Counted from the stretch's first letter, positions 1-7,677 are shown. The stretch: DNA of 9,769 bases from Psychrobacter sp. (GCF_030454045.1 NZ_JAKDJE010000097.1:1-9769); one strand, 5' to 3'. Notes: generated by a model from the letters alone, not told the origin. Numbers and translations are program-made.

Positions 1-195
1 TTTGCTGGTATCATTAATTCCGAGCTTAACCTATGACTTTTGCAAGAGGTCTAATGTTATGCATCGTTAATAGTCTTCCCTTGACTGGTTTTATGCTTAT
101 TAGAAAATGTCCTTGGTTATAATTCTATTTTTTGGTTATTATTGTCGTCCACTTCCATTTTATGCAGCTGTCCTTAACTGGTATATACACTGTAT
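1..195. other. Intergenic sequence beyond the truB terminator, no gene seen
   Basis: This AT-rich stretch lies past the terminator that closes the truB transcript. No open reading frame with a credible start and protein character is visible on either strand, and no tRNA-like fold was found. In many gammaproteobacteria rpsO and pnp follow truB. If they do so here, they start outside the window and this stretch would be their upstream region, but I see no convincing promoter pair on the minus strand. A small perfect palindrome, TATACA-C-TGTATA at 184-196, abuts the terminator T-tract. Confidence 0.5.
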
Positions 196-228
196 AAAAA
201 AAACAGGTTTCACCATAGGCGAAACCTG
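196..228 (-). terminator. Strong intrinsic terminator after truB
   Basis: On the minus strand an 11 bp stem (218-228 paired with 204-214, one G-U pair) closes a 3 nt loop and is followed directly by eight T residues (203-196). It lies about 90 nt past the truB stop codon. The complementary strand has no T-run after the stem, so it should act only on minus-strand transcription. It marks the end of the rbfA-truB transcript. Confidence 0.93.
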
Positions 229-318
229 CAATAAAATGTGACGGTATGTGATTAGTGTAAACCATTAGTAAAGCAGACAAAAACCGTTGCCTACTGATCA
301 GCATTTATTAATACAGCC

Positions 319-1425
319 TCAACGTTGGATAAGCTTTTTGGGCTGTAAGCGTCCATTGAGGCTGACAGCACCCAATCCAAGAAATGCCCCTTGCTCGTTG
401 ATCAAGCGTATATCAACAGGTACCTCGTGCTCTAGAGACTGAGATGTATCCATAACACAATCACTCTGACCCGCACTATGAGTATCGGCAATCTCGGTGT
501 GGTCTGCATTATCGTTAGACATCTGACAACCAGCCATGCTTGCAACCTTATTTACAACATAGTCTCTAAGCTTACCGGTCAAACTCTCAAATACATTTAA
601 GCGCTGGCCCATATGGACACGGGTACACTGTTCATCTGTCAATGTCATCTCAGCATCGATATCAATACAGGCATCAACAGGGAGTAACTGTAGCTGACGT
701 TTATCCAAATCACTTTCTTCTAAAGTCGATAAATCAATAGCATCACTAATACTAAAGTTACCCACCTGCGTGCGGCGTAGTGCCGTTAAATGTCCAAGCG
801 TTCCTAGCTTTTTTGCAATGTCTTCTGCCAATACGCGCACGTAAGTGCCCTTGGTACAAGTGACTGTCAAGAGAATTTGGACATCATCGACTGCTTGTAG
901 ATTGATCGCTTTGATCGTGATATCTCTTGGTGGTCTATCAATCTTGATACCAGCACGAGCATACTCGTAAAGTTTCTTACCATCTTTTTTTAATGCTGAG
1001 TACATTGGTGGTATCTGCTGCTGATCACCCAAAAACTGCTGGGCAATAGTAGCCAATAAAGCATTATCGAATGCTGGAATTGCTGCTTGCGCCACCACTT
1101 GACCGTCTGCATCGCCTGTATCGGTTTGGCTACCAAGTAAGATAGTCGCTTGATATGACTTGTCAGCATCCAGTTGATAATGACTAAACTTGGTCGCCTC
1201 ACCCAAGCAAATGGGTAACAAGCCCGTTGCCATTGGGTCAAGCGTACCTGTGTGACCCGCCTTTTTGCTGTCATGTATGGGTGATTTAAACAAATATTTC
1301 ACTTTTGACACAACTTGCTGGGATGTCATACCTTTAGGTTTGTCCACCAAGATAACGCCTGACACTTTTATTTTATCAGACGTTTTATTGGCTTTTTTTT
1401 GAGGTTGCTTAGGCGATATAGACAT
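319..1425 (-). CDS. truB: tRNA pseudouridine(55) synthase TruB
   Basis: TruB isomerises U55 in the T-psi-C loop of elongator tRNAs to pseudouridine and also acts as a tRNA-folding chaperone in the cytoplasm. The N-terminal half shows the family hallmarks: GVILVDKPKGMTS near residues 23-35, and the catalytic motif GHTGTLDPMATGLLP at 57-71 with the nucleophile Asp63. Downstream are PMYSALKKDGKKLYEYAR (140-157) and TKGTYVRVLAEDIA (191-204). The PUA-type C-terminus ends with LGLGAVSLNGRLQPKKLI. At 368 residues it is longer than the E. coli enzyme (about 314). The excess is a Lys/Gln-rich N-terminal extension of about 20 residues and a polar insertion at about 277-335 inside the C-terminal domain. 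Only 9 bp separate its ATG from the rbfA stop, with a weak ribosome site (TAAG), so translational coupling to rbfA is likely. A terminator follows. Confidence 0.97.
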   Translation of the reverse strand: MSISPKQPQKKANKTSDKIKVSGVILVDKPKGMTSQQVVSKVKYLFKSPIHDSKKAGHTGTLDPMATGLLPICLGEATKFSHYQLDADKSYQATILLGSQTDTGDADGQVVAQAAIPAFDNALLATIAQQFLGDQQQIPPMYSALKKDGKKLYEYARAGIKIDRPPRDITIKAINLQAVDDVQILLTVTCTKGTYVRVLAEDIAKKLGTLGHLTALRRTQVGNFSISDAIDLSTLEESDLDKRQLQLLPVDACIDIDAEMTLTDEQCTRVHMGQRLNVFESLTGKLRDYVVNKVASMAGCQMSNDNADHTEIADTHSAGQSDCVMDTSQSLEHEVPVDIRLINEQGAFLGLGAVSLNGRLQPKKLIQR

Positions 1426-1434
1426 AATAATTAC

Positions 1435-1824
1435 TTACTCGTCATTCTCGTTTTGCTCAGTTTTGGTGACGGCTTTACTGATCAAGTCCATCATGTAGTT
1501 ACCACGAGCAGTCACTTCATCGTAATGAAAACGCAGACGCGGCGTGGTACGTGTCTTTAGACTATGGCTCAGCTCAGTACGCAAAAACCCTGCCGCTTTA
1601 TTTAATACTTTGATACTGTCTTCATGATTGGTTTTAGTCATAGCGTCATTGAGCTCAGGCTCCATGATAGTGACATAGACGTCAGCATAACCTAAGTCTG
1701 GGCTAACCTTCACACTAGAGATTGTGACAAAACCGGTCAGACGAGGGTCATTGACTTCGTCACGAATAAGAACAGCAAGCTCACGCTGAATCTGATCGGA
1801 TAAGCGTTGTAAACGTTGATTCAT
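1435..1824 (-). CDS. rbfA: 30S ribosome-binding factor RbfA
   Basis: RbfA binds the 30S subunit near the decoding region and helps late maturation of 16S rRNA, a role most needed at low temperature. The 129-residue protein has the usual length and single KH-type fold. It begins RLQRLSDQIQRELAVLIRDEVNDPRL (residues 4-29), continues with the strand VTISSVKVSPDLGYADVYVT (33-52), and carries the Ala-x-Gly kink in KAAGFLRTEL (76-85), the RbfA variant of the KH motif. RTTPRLRFHYDE (92-103) is also typical. The acidic, polar tail (KTEQNENDE) is probably disordered. An AAGG ribosome site lies 7-8 nt before the ATG. A terminator stands between infB and this gene, so its expression may depend on readthrough or on a promoter I could not identify in 1825-1903. 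truB follows 9 bp downstream. Confidence 0.97.
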   Translation of the reverse strand: MNQRLQRLSDQIQRELAVLIRDEVNDPRLTGFVTISSVKVSPDLGYADVYVTIMEPELNDAMTKTNHEDSIKVLNKAAGFLRTELSHSLKTRTTPRLRFHYDEVTARGNYMMDLISKAVTKTEQNENDE

Positions 1825-1903
1825 TTTATTACCTTACTTTAATGGGCCTATTTTTATTGATATATAAATTTGGTTGTTGAGAAAATTGGGGCTGATATCT
1901 GCT

Positions 1904-1937
1904 AAAAAAGGCCTAGCAGGGTGTACCTGATAGGCCT
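1904..1937 (-). terminator. Intrinsic terminator or attenuator between infB and rbfA
   Basis: On the minus strand a 7 bp outer stem (taggcct 1931-1937 with aggccta 1909-1915) is followed, after one mismatched pair, by a 4 bp inner stem (1926-1929 with 1917-1920) and a 5 nt loop. A run of T residues (1909-1904) follows at once. It starts about 90 nt past the infB stop and ends about 80 nt before rbfA. Its strength suggests that much of the rimP-nusA-infB transcription ends here. NusA, encoded upstream, acts on such hairpins, so feedback control is conceivable but inferred. Confidence 0.9.
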
Positions 1938-2026
1938 AAGTACCGCTTAATATTAGTAAAATATCTAACAAGCTCAGCACATTTGGCGCATTGCATCACT
2001 AGATACTCTACTATCGAACAGCGGTT

Positions 2027-4762
2027 TTAGATAGTACGGGCGAACTCTTGAATTTCAAAGACTTCGATCTTATCGCCAGCTTCGACATCATAGCCACGAA
2101 CGGCCAGACCACATTCCATACCAGTACGTACTTCATTGACGTCTTCTTTATAGCGACGTAATGACTGCAACTGACCAGTAAAGATAACTTGGTCATCACG
2201 CAATACGCGGATAGGTTTGTTGCGATAGATTGTACCTTCAACCACCATACAACCAGCAGCCGCACCAAACTTACTAGAGCGGAATACTTCACGAACTTCT
2301 GCAACACCAAGGATTTTCTCCCGATGTTCAGGAGCAAGCATACCACTCATTGCTGATTTGACATCATCAATCAAACCATAGATGACGCTATAGTAGCGAA
2401 TATCCATGTTAGCAGTATCGGCTTTGCGGCGTGCGGTAGCATCAGCGCGAACATTAAATCCTAATAATACCGCTTCACTAGACTCAGCAAGTGTCACATC
2501 AGATTCAGAAATCGGACCAACGCCTGAGCTAATCACTCTGACTTTTACTTCGTCAGTCGACAACTCATTCAATGCCGCCAGCAATGCTTCAAGTGAACCG
2601 CGTACGTCTGTCTTCAATACAATGTTCAAGAACGACACATCGCCTTGACCCATTTGATCGAACATGCTTTCTAGGCGCATAGCATTCTGACGCTCAAGTT
2701 GACGCTCACGCTCACGGTTGGTTCTAAAGGCCGCAACTTCACGGGCTTTCTTCTCGTCCGTTACTACTAAGAATTCACTACCAGCCGCAGGTGTTTCAGG
2801 CAGACCTAAAATCTCCACAGGGATAGAAGGACCAGCTGATTTAACACGTTGACCATTCTCATCCGTTAGTGCACGTACTTTACCGTAGTGCTCACCAGCT
2901 AGAACCAAGTCGCCTTGTTTTAGGGTACCCTTTTTGACTAGGACACTAACCACAGGACCACGACCTTTTTCTAGTCTTGATTCGATAACCACACCTTGTG
3001 CTGCTCCATCTAACGGTGCTTCTAGCTCCATTAGCTCAGCTTGCAAGCTAATAAATTCTAATAAGTCGTCGATACCTTCGCCTGTCTTGGCTGAAATACG
3101 TGCCATTGGTGTGTCGCCGCCCCATTCTTCTGAGATGACTTCTTTCGTTGTCAATTCATTCAGAACACGGTCAGGATCAGCACTTGGCTTATCCATCTTA
3201 TTGATAGCGACAATGATCGGCGTACCAGCAGCACGTGCATGATCAATCGCTTCTGCCGTTTGCGGCATCATGCCATCATCAGCTGCGACAACAAGTACAA
3301 CAATATCAGTCGCCTGAGCACCGCGTGAGCGCATAGCACTAAAGGCTGCGTGACCTGGCGTATCAAGGAAAGTAATCACACCGCGATCGGTTTCTACGTG
3401 ATAAGCACCGATATGCTGGGTAATACCGCCTGCTTCGCCATTGGCCACTTTGGTTTCGCGAATTTTATCAAGCAGTGATGTTTTACCATGGTCAACGTGA
3501 CCCATGATAGTGACAACTGGTGGACGTGTTTGAACATTACTACTACGCTCATCAACGGCGTCTTGTAGATCATCTTCCACTTTGGTATCACTGACCGGTA
3601 CTGGATTGTGACCCATCTCTTCGACCAGCAGACTTGCTGTTGCTTGATCAATGGTATCAGACTCACGAGCCATCTCACCCATTTTCATGAGTAACTTAGT
3701 CACTTCACGAGCTTTGACCGCCATACGCTGTGCCAGATCAGCAACTGAAATTTGCTCGCTAATCTCAACATCATAGACAATTTTTTCAACTGGCTTTTCA
3801 AACTTATGCTGTGATGCTTGTGTTGAACGCAAACCGTTTTTACGGTTTTTGATTTCACGCTCATCTTGATTTTTACGACGACGACCACGAGCACCAGTGC
3901 TGTTTGCACCGCGCTTAATTTCGCGACGTTCTTTTTCAAATGACTCTTCTAATGCATCACCGACCAGACCTTCAGCCAATGGTTCATCTTTACGCACTTC
4001 GGTAACAGGCTCACGATCGGTATATTTGCCAGCCATTTTACGCATTTGCTCAAGCGTGCGCTTTTGCGCTTCTTCTGCTTGAGTACGGCGAGTTTCTAAT
4101 TCGATTTCACGCAAACGCGCTTCTTCTTTCTCACGAGTTTCGCGAGCTTTACGCTCAGCAGCTGTCTCAACTTTAGGCTTAGTAGCAGTAACCTTTTTCT
4201 TCGGCTGCTCTTTAGGCTTAACTTCAACGGTGGCCTTGCTCGCTTTACCGCCTTTTTTAACGACAACTGAAGTGGAGATATCATCGTTTTTGTCGTCTGA
4301 CTTTTTGCTAGAGCCTAAGCTTGCACGCATTGCAGCTAAAGTTGCCGCTTGGCGCTCTTCTGCTTTTTTCTTGGTCGCAGCACGTTCTTCTGCTTCTTTA
4401 GCAGCACGCTCTTGAGACTCAATGAGAGCCTGCTCGCGCGCGGCTAATTCTTCAGCCATTTTTTCTGGATCCGGCTTCTCAAATACTTTCTTTTTGCGTA
4501 CTTCAACATTAACGCTCTTAGATTTACCCGAAGAGCCAGTCACACGAGCGGTGCTCGTTGTCTTAGATTTGAGACTAATACGACGCTTTTCGTTTTGACC
4601 ATGACTTTGTTTTAAATACGTCACCAACTTCTCTTGCTCAAACTCGGTGACTAGGTCATCCTCTGCGCGAGCAGGCAGGCCAGCATCTACTAGTTGCTGC
4701 TTTACAGCACTTGTAGTTTTGCCTACCATTTCTGCCAGTTCTTTGACGGTCTTATCTGCCAT
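2027..4762 (-). CDS. infB: Translation initiation factor IF-2
   Basis: IF2 is the GTPase that recruits fMet-tRNA to the 30S subunit and promotes 50S joining. This 911-residue protein has the full bacterial layout. A small N-terminal IF2N helical module occupies residues 1-50 (KTVKELAEMVGKTTSAVKQQL). A long charged Glu/Lys/Arg/Ala-rich linker, partly coiled-coil, runs from about 90 to 320, and a second IF2N module from about 328 to 375. The GTPase domain shows G1 GHVDHGKT at 421-428, the GGITQHIGAYHV switch region at 445-456, G3 DTPGH at 467-471, G4 NKMD at 521-524 and G5 SAK at 557-559. Domains II-IV follow, with the fMet-binding C-terminal domain ending at YDVEAGDKIEVFE. A good ribosome site (AGGTGA, 6 nt spacing) precedes the ATG. 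It lies 151 bp after nusA in the same operon and is followed by a terminator. E. coli infB also makes shorter forms from internal starts, but I see no strong internal ribosome site here. Confidence 0.98.
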   Translation of the reverse strand: MADKTVKELAEMVGKTTSAVKQQLVDAGLPARAEDDLVTEFEQEKLVTYLKQSHGQNEKRRISLKSKTTSTARVTGSSGKSKSVNVEVRKKKVFEKPDPEKMAEELAAREQALIESQERAAKEAEERAATKKKAEERQAATLAAMRASLGSSKKSDDKNDDISTSVVVKKGGKASKATVEVKPKEQPKKKVTATKPKVETAAERKARETREKEEARLREIELETRRTQAEEAQKRTLEQMRKMAGKYTDREPVTEVRKDEPLAEGLVGDALEESFEKERREIKRGANSTGARGRRRKNQDEREIKNRKNGLRSTQASQHKFEKPVEKIVYDVEISEQISVADLAQRMAVKAREVTKLLMKMGEMARESDTIDQATASLLVEEMGHNPVPVSDTKVEDDLQDAVDERSSNVQTRPPVVTIMGHVDHGKTSLLDKIRETKVANGEAGGITQHIGAYHVETDRGVITFLDTPGHAAFSAMRSRGAQATDIVVLVVAADDGMMPQTAEAIDHARAAGTPIIVAINKMDKPSADPDRVLNELTTKEVISEEWGGDTPMARISAKTGEGIDDLLEFISLQAELMELEAPLDGAAQGVVIESRLEKGRGPVVSVLVKKGTLKQGDLVLAGEHYGKVRALTDENGQRVKSAGPSIPVEILGLPETPAAGSEFLVVTDEKKAREVAAFRTNRERERQLERQNAMRLESMFDQMGQGDVSFLNIVLKTDVRGSLEALLAALNELSTDEVKVRVISSGVGPISESDVTLAESSEAVLLGFNVRADATARRKADTANMDIRYYSVIYGLIDDVKSAMSGMLAPEHREKILGVAEVREVFRSSKFGAAAGCMVVEGTIYRNKPIRVLRDDQVIFTGQLQSLRRYKEDVNEVRTGMECGLAVRGYDVEAGDKIEVFEIQEFARTI

Positions 4763-4859
4763 TTATTATCACCTACTGTCTATTATTTGCTATATGTTCA
4801 ATTCAGTTGTTGGCTACAAATGATTGGGTTAAGGCCAGTATTTACAGTATGTAGACACC

Positions 4860-4875
4860 AGCACTTTATTCTCAA
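4860..4875 (-). repeat. 16 bp repeat arm A between nusA and infB
   Basis: The minus strand reads TTGAGAATAAAGTGCT. The same 16 bases occur on the plus strand at 6490-6505, in the gap on the other side of nusA, so nusA is bracketed by an exact inverted pair. The match stops on both sides after 16 bases. The function is unknown, and chance is not excluded in AT-rich DNA. Confidence 0.6.
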
Positions 4876-4877
4876 TA

Positions 4878-4904
4878 GCATATCACCAAAAGACAGCGAT
4901 ATGC
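4878..4904 (-). other. Potential hairpin in the nusA-infB spacer
   Basis: A perfect 7 bp inverted repeat, GCATATC (minus strand, 4904-4898) and GATATGC (4884-4878), surrounds a 13 nt loop, starting 9 nt after the nusA stop codon. There is no T-run after it, so it is not an intrinsic terminator. It could protect or define an RNA processing point between nusA and infB, but this is inference from the structure alone. Confidence 0.4.
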
Positions 4905-4913
4905 AGTTACCGC

Positions 4914-6398
4914 TTATTCATCGAACCAAGATTCCCGAGCTTTCATGATGAGTTTTCCTGCAGTTTCGGAGTCTAATCCTTCGATATCTTCTAGATCGAA
5001 GACGGCTTGTTCTGCCAAATCATCCACGGTAATAATGTCTTTTTGTGCCATTTTATAGGCCCAGCTGACTGTCATACCTTCAAGCTCTTGAAGCTCTTGA
5101 CTTGGCTCTTTCATGTTCTGTTGTTTGACCAGCTCATCAGCAATGACAACATCTTTAGCACGCTCTTGAATCATGTCGATTGCTTCATCGTCTAACCCTT
5201 CAATGTCATAGAAGGTATCGACTGGCACATAGGCCACTTCTTCGATACTGGTAAAACCGATATCAACCAGCGCCTGCGCTAGATCTTGATCAACTTCTAG
5301 GCGCTCATAGAATAACTCAATAAATGCTTTTGACTCATTTTCTTGACGCTGTTTGTACTCTTCTTCGAGCATCATATTAAGCTTATAGCCAGTCAACTCA
5401 GAGGCCAAGCGTACATTCTGACCTTGAGAACCAATAGCACGCGCCAACTGATCATTGGTGCTAAAGATAATATCTGCTGTTTGAGTGTCTTCATCTAAGA
5501 TGATGCTGCTTACGTCTGCTGGCTCTAAAGCACTAATGATGAATTGGGCTGGATCATCTGACCAAACCACAACATCGATACGCTCACCATCGAGCTCTTG
5601 CTGTACTGCTTGGATACGCGTACCACGCATACCGATACAAGCCCCAACAGGATCGATACGATGATCGTTGGTCTTTACGGCTATTTTAGCACGAGTACCA
5701 GGCAGGCGAGCGACGTTACGGATTTCGATAATTTGCTCTGCAATCTCAGGCACTTCTTTTTGCATCAATGCTGATAGCATTTCAGGATGCGTGCGAGACA
5801 ACAATAACTGTGCACCGCGATTTTCGCGATTTACATGGTATAAGATAGCATTGATACGAGATTTGGCACGTAGCTGCTCACGTGGCAACATCTGATCGCG
5901 TGACAAATACCCTTCAGCATTGTCACCTAAGTCGATGATATAACCATCACGTGTCTGTTTTTTGACTTCGCCATACATCATCTCACCAACACGTGGCTCG
6001 AAAGCGTCTGCCACAAGTGCGCGCTCAGCTTCACGAATCTTTTGGATGATGACCTGCTTTGCTTGAGTTGCCGCAATACGACCGAACTCTATGGATTCAA
6101 TTTGCTCTTCTTTGATATCACCAATTGACCACTCTTCTTGATCGAGATCTGTAATGGCAAGCTGACAAGCTGGCATTTCATGGTCTTCATCTGCAACGAC
6201 TGTCCAATAGCGATAAGTGTCATAATCGCCAGTTGCTCGATCAATCGATACCCTAACCGCCACTTCTGGCTGCTCGGTATATACTTTTTTCTTGGTCGAT
6301 ACCACCAAAGCGTCTTCTATGGCTTCAAAGATATCTTCAGGATTTAAGCCCTTTTCATTACTGACAGTTTCTACTACCGTTAAGATTTCACGACTCAT
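4914..6398 (-). CDS. nusA: Transcription termination/antitermination factor NusA
   Basis: NusA binds RNA polymerase and nascent RNA. It enhances pausing and hairpin-dependent termination and takes part in antitermination complexes. The 494-residue protein matches the E. coli form (495). The RNAP-binding N-terminal domain (1 to about 130) begins MSREILTVVETVSNEKGL. An S1 domain spans about 135-200 (GEVKKQTRDGYIIDLGDNAEGYL). KH1 carries the GACIGMRGTR loop at 252-261, and KH2 carries AIGSQGQNVRLA at 321-332. Two C-terminal helix-hairpin-helix acidic repeats follow, around 365-420 (DIGFTSIEEVAY, DIEGLDDEA) and 435-492 (DLEDIEGLDSETAGKL). The C-terminal repeats are characteristic of proteobacterial NusA and contact the RNAP alpha subunit. 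A CAGG ribosome site lies 6 nt before the ATG. It sits between rimP and infB in the conserved operon, with 136 and 151 bp gaps. Confidence 0.98.
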   Translation of the reverse strand: MSREILTVVETVSNEKGLNPEDIFEAIEDALVVSTKKKVYTEQPEVAVRVSIDRATGDYDTYRYWTVVADEDHEMPACQLAITDLDQEEWSIGDIKEEQIESIEFGRIAATQAKQVIIQKIREAERALVADAFEPRVGEMMYGEVKKQTRDGYIIDLGDNAEGYLSRDQMLPREQLRAKSRINAILYHVNRENRGAQLLLSRTHPEMLSALMQKEVPEIAEQIIEIRNVARLPGTRAKIAVKTNDHRIDPVGACIGMRGTRIQAVQQELDGERIDVVVWSDDPAQFIISALEPADVSSIILDEDTQTADIIFSTNDQLARAIGSQGQNVRLASELTGYKLNMMLEEEYKQRQENESKAFIELFYERLEVDQDLAQALVDIGFTSIEEVAYVPVDTFYDIEGLDDEAIDMIQERAKDVVIADELVKQQNMKEPSQELQELEGMTVSWAYKMAQKDIITVDDLAEQAVFDLEDIEGLDSETAGKLIMKARESWFDE

Positions 6399-6489
6399 GC
6401 TATACCTGTCCTATCATTTTTTGATTGACTTAAATTTTATAATTTATATGTTGCTACTATATATAGTGGGGATAAATTGCGTAACGTAT

Positions 6490-6511
6490 TTGAGAATAAA
6501 GTGCTACTTTA
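6490..6511 (+). repeat. 16 bp repeat arm B and overlapping palindrome between rimP and nusA
   Basis: Positions 6490-6505 on the plus strand read TTGAGAATAAAGTGCT, the inverted partner of 4860-4875. Overlapping it, 6497-6511 is a perfect palindrome, TAAAGT-GCT-ACTTTA, which could form a small 6 bp, 3 nt-loop hairpin in the rimP-nusA transcript. The stem is AT-rich and no proper T-run follows on the minus strand, so it is unlikely to be a terminator. Confidence 0.55.
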
Positions 6512-6534
6512 CAGAATCACATCACCATATACGT

Positions 6535-7035
6535 TTAGGCGTCTTCATAAACCAAGTTGGCTTTATCAATATTGCTTAATGCAATCTCAAACTGCTCACC
6601 ATCACTTGCCGTTAGCTTCAAAGACGTCTCATCAATACTATCGAGCTTACCTGTCGCTTTACGTCGTTTTTGATCACCTGTACCGATGGCTTGAATCAAG
6701 CGCAAGCTGACAGTTTGACCAACATAGGCATGCATCTGCTCATCTGAGAAAAAGGCACGATCAAAGCCTGGTGAAGACACTTCTAAAATATATTCGCCAG
6801 CAATAGGGTCATGAACTTCGAGGATACCGCTTACTTGATGATTCACTGCGGCACAATCTTCGATAGTAACCTGCTTATCTTGGGCTTGATCTTCTGGCAA
6901 TGCCTCAATATAGATACGCAGTAAAGAGCGGCGACCTTGTGGCGCAAATTCTATACCCCATAATGACACATCACAAGCGGCCACAGCAGGGGCAATAATA
7001 TTAGTCAGTTCTGCAACTTTAGTCGAAAGCTTCAT
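6535..7035 (-). CDS. rimP: Ribosome maturation factor RimP
   Basis: RimP binds the free 30S subunit and is needed for efficient small-subunit assembly, particularly around the ribosomal proteins uS12 and uS19. The 166-residue protein is slightly longer than E. coli RimP (150). The N-terminal domain includes LWGIEFAPQGRRSLLRIYIE (25-44), then the acidic VTIEDCAAVNHQVSGILEVHDPIAGEYILEVSSPGFDR (56-93), the most conserved block of the family. The C-terminal SH3-like domain ends IALSNIDKANLVYED. The ribosome site is poor: AGGA lies 15 nt before the ATG and only an A-rich stretch lies closer. No better in-frame start is visible, and the N-terminus fits family alignments by eye. It is the first protein gene of the operon and is preceded by a long non-coding gap containing candidate promoters. 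Confidence 0.95.
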   Translation of the reverse strand: MKLSTKVAELTNIIAPAVAACDVSLWGIEFAPQGRRSLLRIYIEALPEDQAQDKQVTIEDCAAVNHQVSGILEVHDPIAGEYILEVSSPGFDRAFFSDEQMHAYVGQTVSLRLIQAIGTGDQKRRKATGKLDSIDETSLKLTASDGEQFEIALSNIDKANLVYEDA

Positions 7036-7131
7036 AATCTTTTTATATTTTCCTATTCACTTATCTATCGTACTTAGTCAACCGCATGAAGTCTCTGCTT
7101 CTCTCCTACCTATATAGCAAGAACCGCGGTC

Positions 7132-7137
7132 ATTATA
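7132..7137 (-). promoter_or_regulatory. Candidate -10 element close to rimP
   Basis: The minus strand reads the consensus hexamer TATAAT about 100 nt before the rimP ATG. No -35 hexamer resembling TTGACA stands 16-18 bp upstream, so the site is weak evidence for a second, rimP-proximal start. Confidence 0.3.
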
Positions 7138-7177
7138 TAATGGTAAACCACAAAACATGTGATATGTGTTGTGCGTT

Positions 7178-7206
7178 TATATAGGGATGAGCCCAAAAAA
7201 CATCAA
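7178..7206 (-). promoter_or_regulatory. Candidate sigma70 promoter for rimP-nusA-infB
   Basis: The minus strand shows a -35-like TTGATG (7206-7201), a 17 bp spacer and a -10-like TATATA (7183-7178). Each hexamer matches four of six consensus bases. The predicted start near 7171 would give a leader of about 135 nt before rimP. The terminator after tRNA-fMet makes some promoter in this gap likely. Confidence 0.5.
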
Positions 7207-7403
7207 GCTCAGTCAAACAATGCTTTTATTATTAATAAAGCACTACTATCGATAAAAGCGTGAGGAATAAAAGATAGTGTTGCTTAAGGAGCATCGTGCC
7301 GGTAGCGGCCGATGATGACCAGTGACGAGTAATATCGTACTCTATAGATCTAGAGCTTAGCACAAGTAGAATAGATACCGCGATAACACTGACCTTCAGA
7401 TAC
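7207..7403 (-). other. Structured non-coding region upstream of rimP
   Basis: No gene is seen in this roughly 200 bp between the tRNA-fMet terminator and the rimP promoter candidate, but several inverted repeats are. At 7292-7314 a 9 bp GC-rich stem (CATCG+GCCG with CGGC+CGATG, one-base bulge, 4 nt loop) is the strongest. At 7327-7342 GAGTA/TACTC encloses 6 nt, and at 7340-7355 CTCTA/TAGAG encloses 6 nt. At 7221-7242 TGCTTT/AAAGCA encloses 10 nt. None is followed by a T-run. It could be a structured leader, an unrecognised small RNA, or a remnant of a mobile element. Confidence 0.45.
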
Positions 7404-7432
7404 AAAAAAACCCACAAACATTATGGTGGGTT
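7404..7432 (-). terminator. Intrinsic terminator after tRNA-fMet
   Basis: On the minus strand a 7 bp stem, AACCCAC (7432-7426) with GTGGGTT (7415-7409), encloses a 10 nt loop. The T residues run on to 7404, giving seven in a row with the last two of the stem. It lies 46 nt past the tRNA 3' end and should separate most tRNA transcription from rimP. Confidence 0.9.
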
Positions 7433-7477
7433 AATCGGTACTGACAAATTTAGTGTAAAAAACATCAGTATAAAAAG

Positions 7478-7554
<77 letters not shown>

Positions 7555-7570
7555 TCAATCTAGAACGCAT

Positions 7571-7599
7571 ATTATAGGGAGGTTTGTTAGAAGTGTCAA
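7571..7599 (-). promoter_or_regulatory. Consensus sigma70 promoter of tRNA-fMet
   Basis: The minus strand carries TTGACA (7599-7594), exactly 17 bp, then TATAAT (7576-7571), both full consensus. A GC-containing discriminator follows, and the start should fall at about 7564-7566, some ten bases before the tRNA 5' end. The DNA upstream of the -35 (about 7600-7625) is A/T tracts, compatible with an UP element. These traits are typical of strong stable-RNA promoters. Confidence 0.95.
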
Positions 7600-7677
7600 T
7601 ACTTTTTTGAAATTAATTATCAAATAAGTATTGTCTACTAAAAATCCAACCTGACGCTATGCTACGTCTATAAAACT

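Noticed and set aside
98..152. Plus-strand TATAAT near 120 as a promoter
   Set aside because: No acceptable -35 element lies at 16-18 bp, and the transcript would run only antisense into truB.
184..196. Palindrome TATACA-C-TGTATA as an operator, for example LexA-like
   Set aside because: It does not match the CTGT-N8-ACAG LexA consensus, sits beyond a terminator with no adjacent gene, and is short enough to be chance in AT-rich DNA.
2934..3242. 102-codon plus-strand frame inside infB
   Set aside because: It lies antisense to the highly conserved GTPase and domain II region of IF2, and its composition (Ser/Thr/Pro/Ile-rich) is that of a reverse-frame shadow.
2027..4762. Internal starts for short IF2 forms
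   Set aside because: Internal ATG codons at residues 102 and 240 lack a convincing ribosome site, so I did not list separate isoforms.
7653..7668. Possible terminator between tRNA-Leu and the fMet promoter
   Set aside because: The stem is only 5 bp (GACGT/GCGTC, one G-U pair) and the T-run begins about 8 nt too far downstream, so it does not fit an intrinsic terminator.
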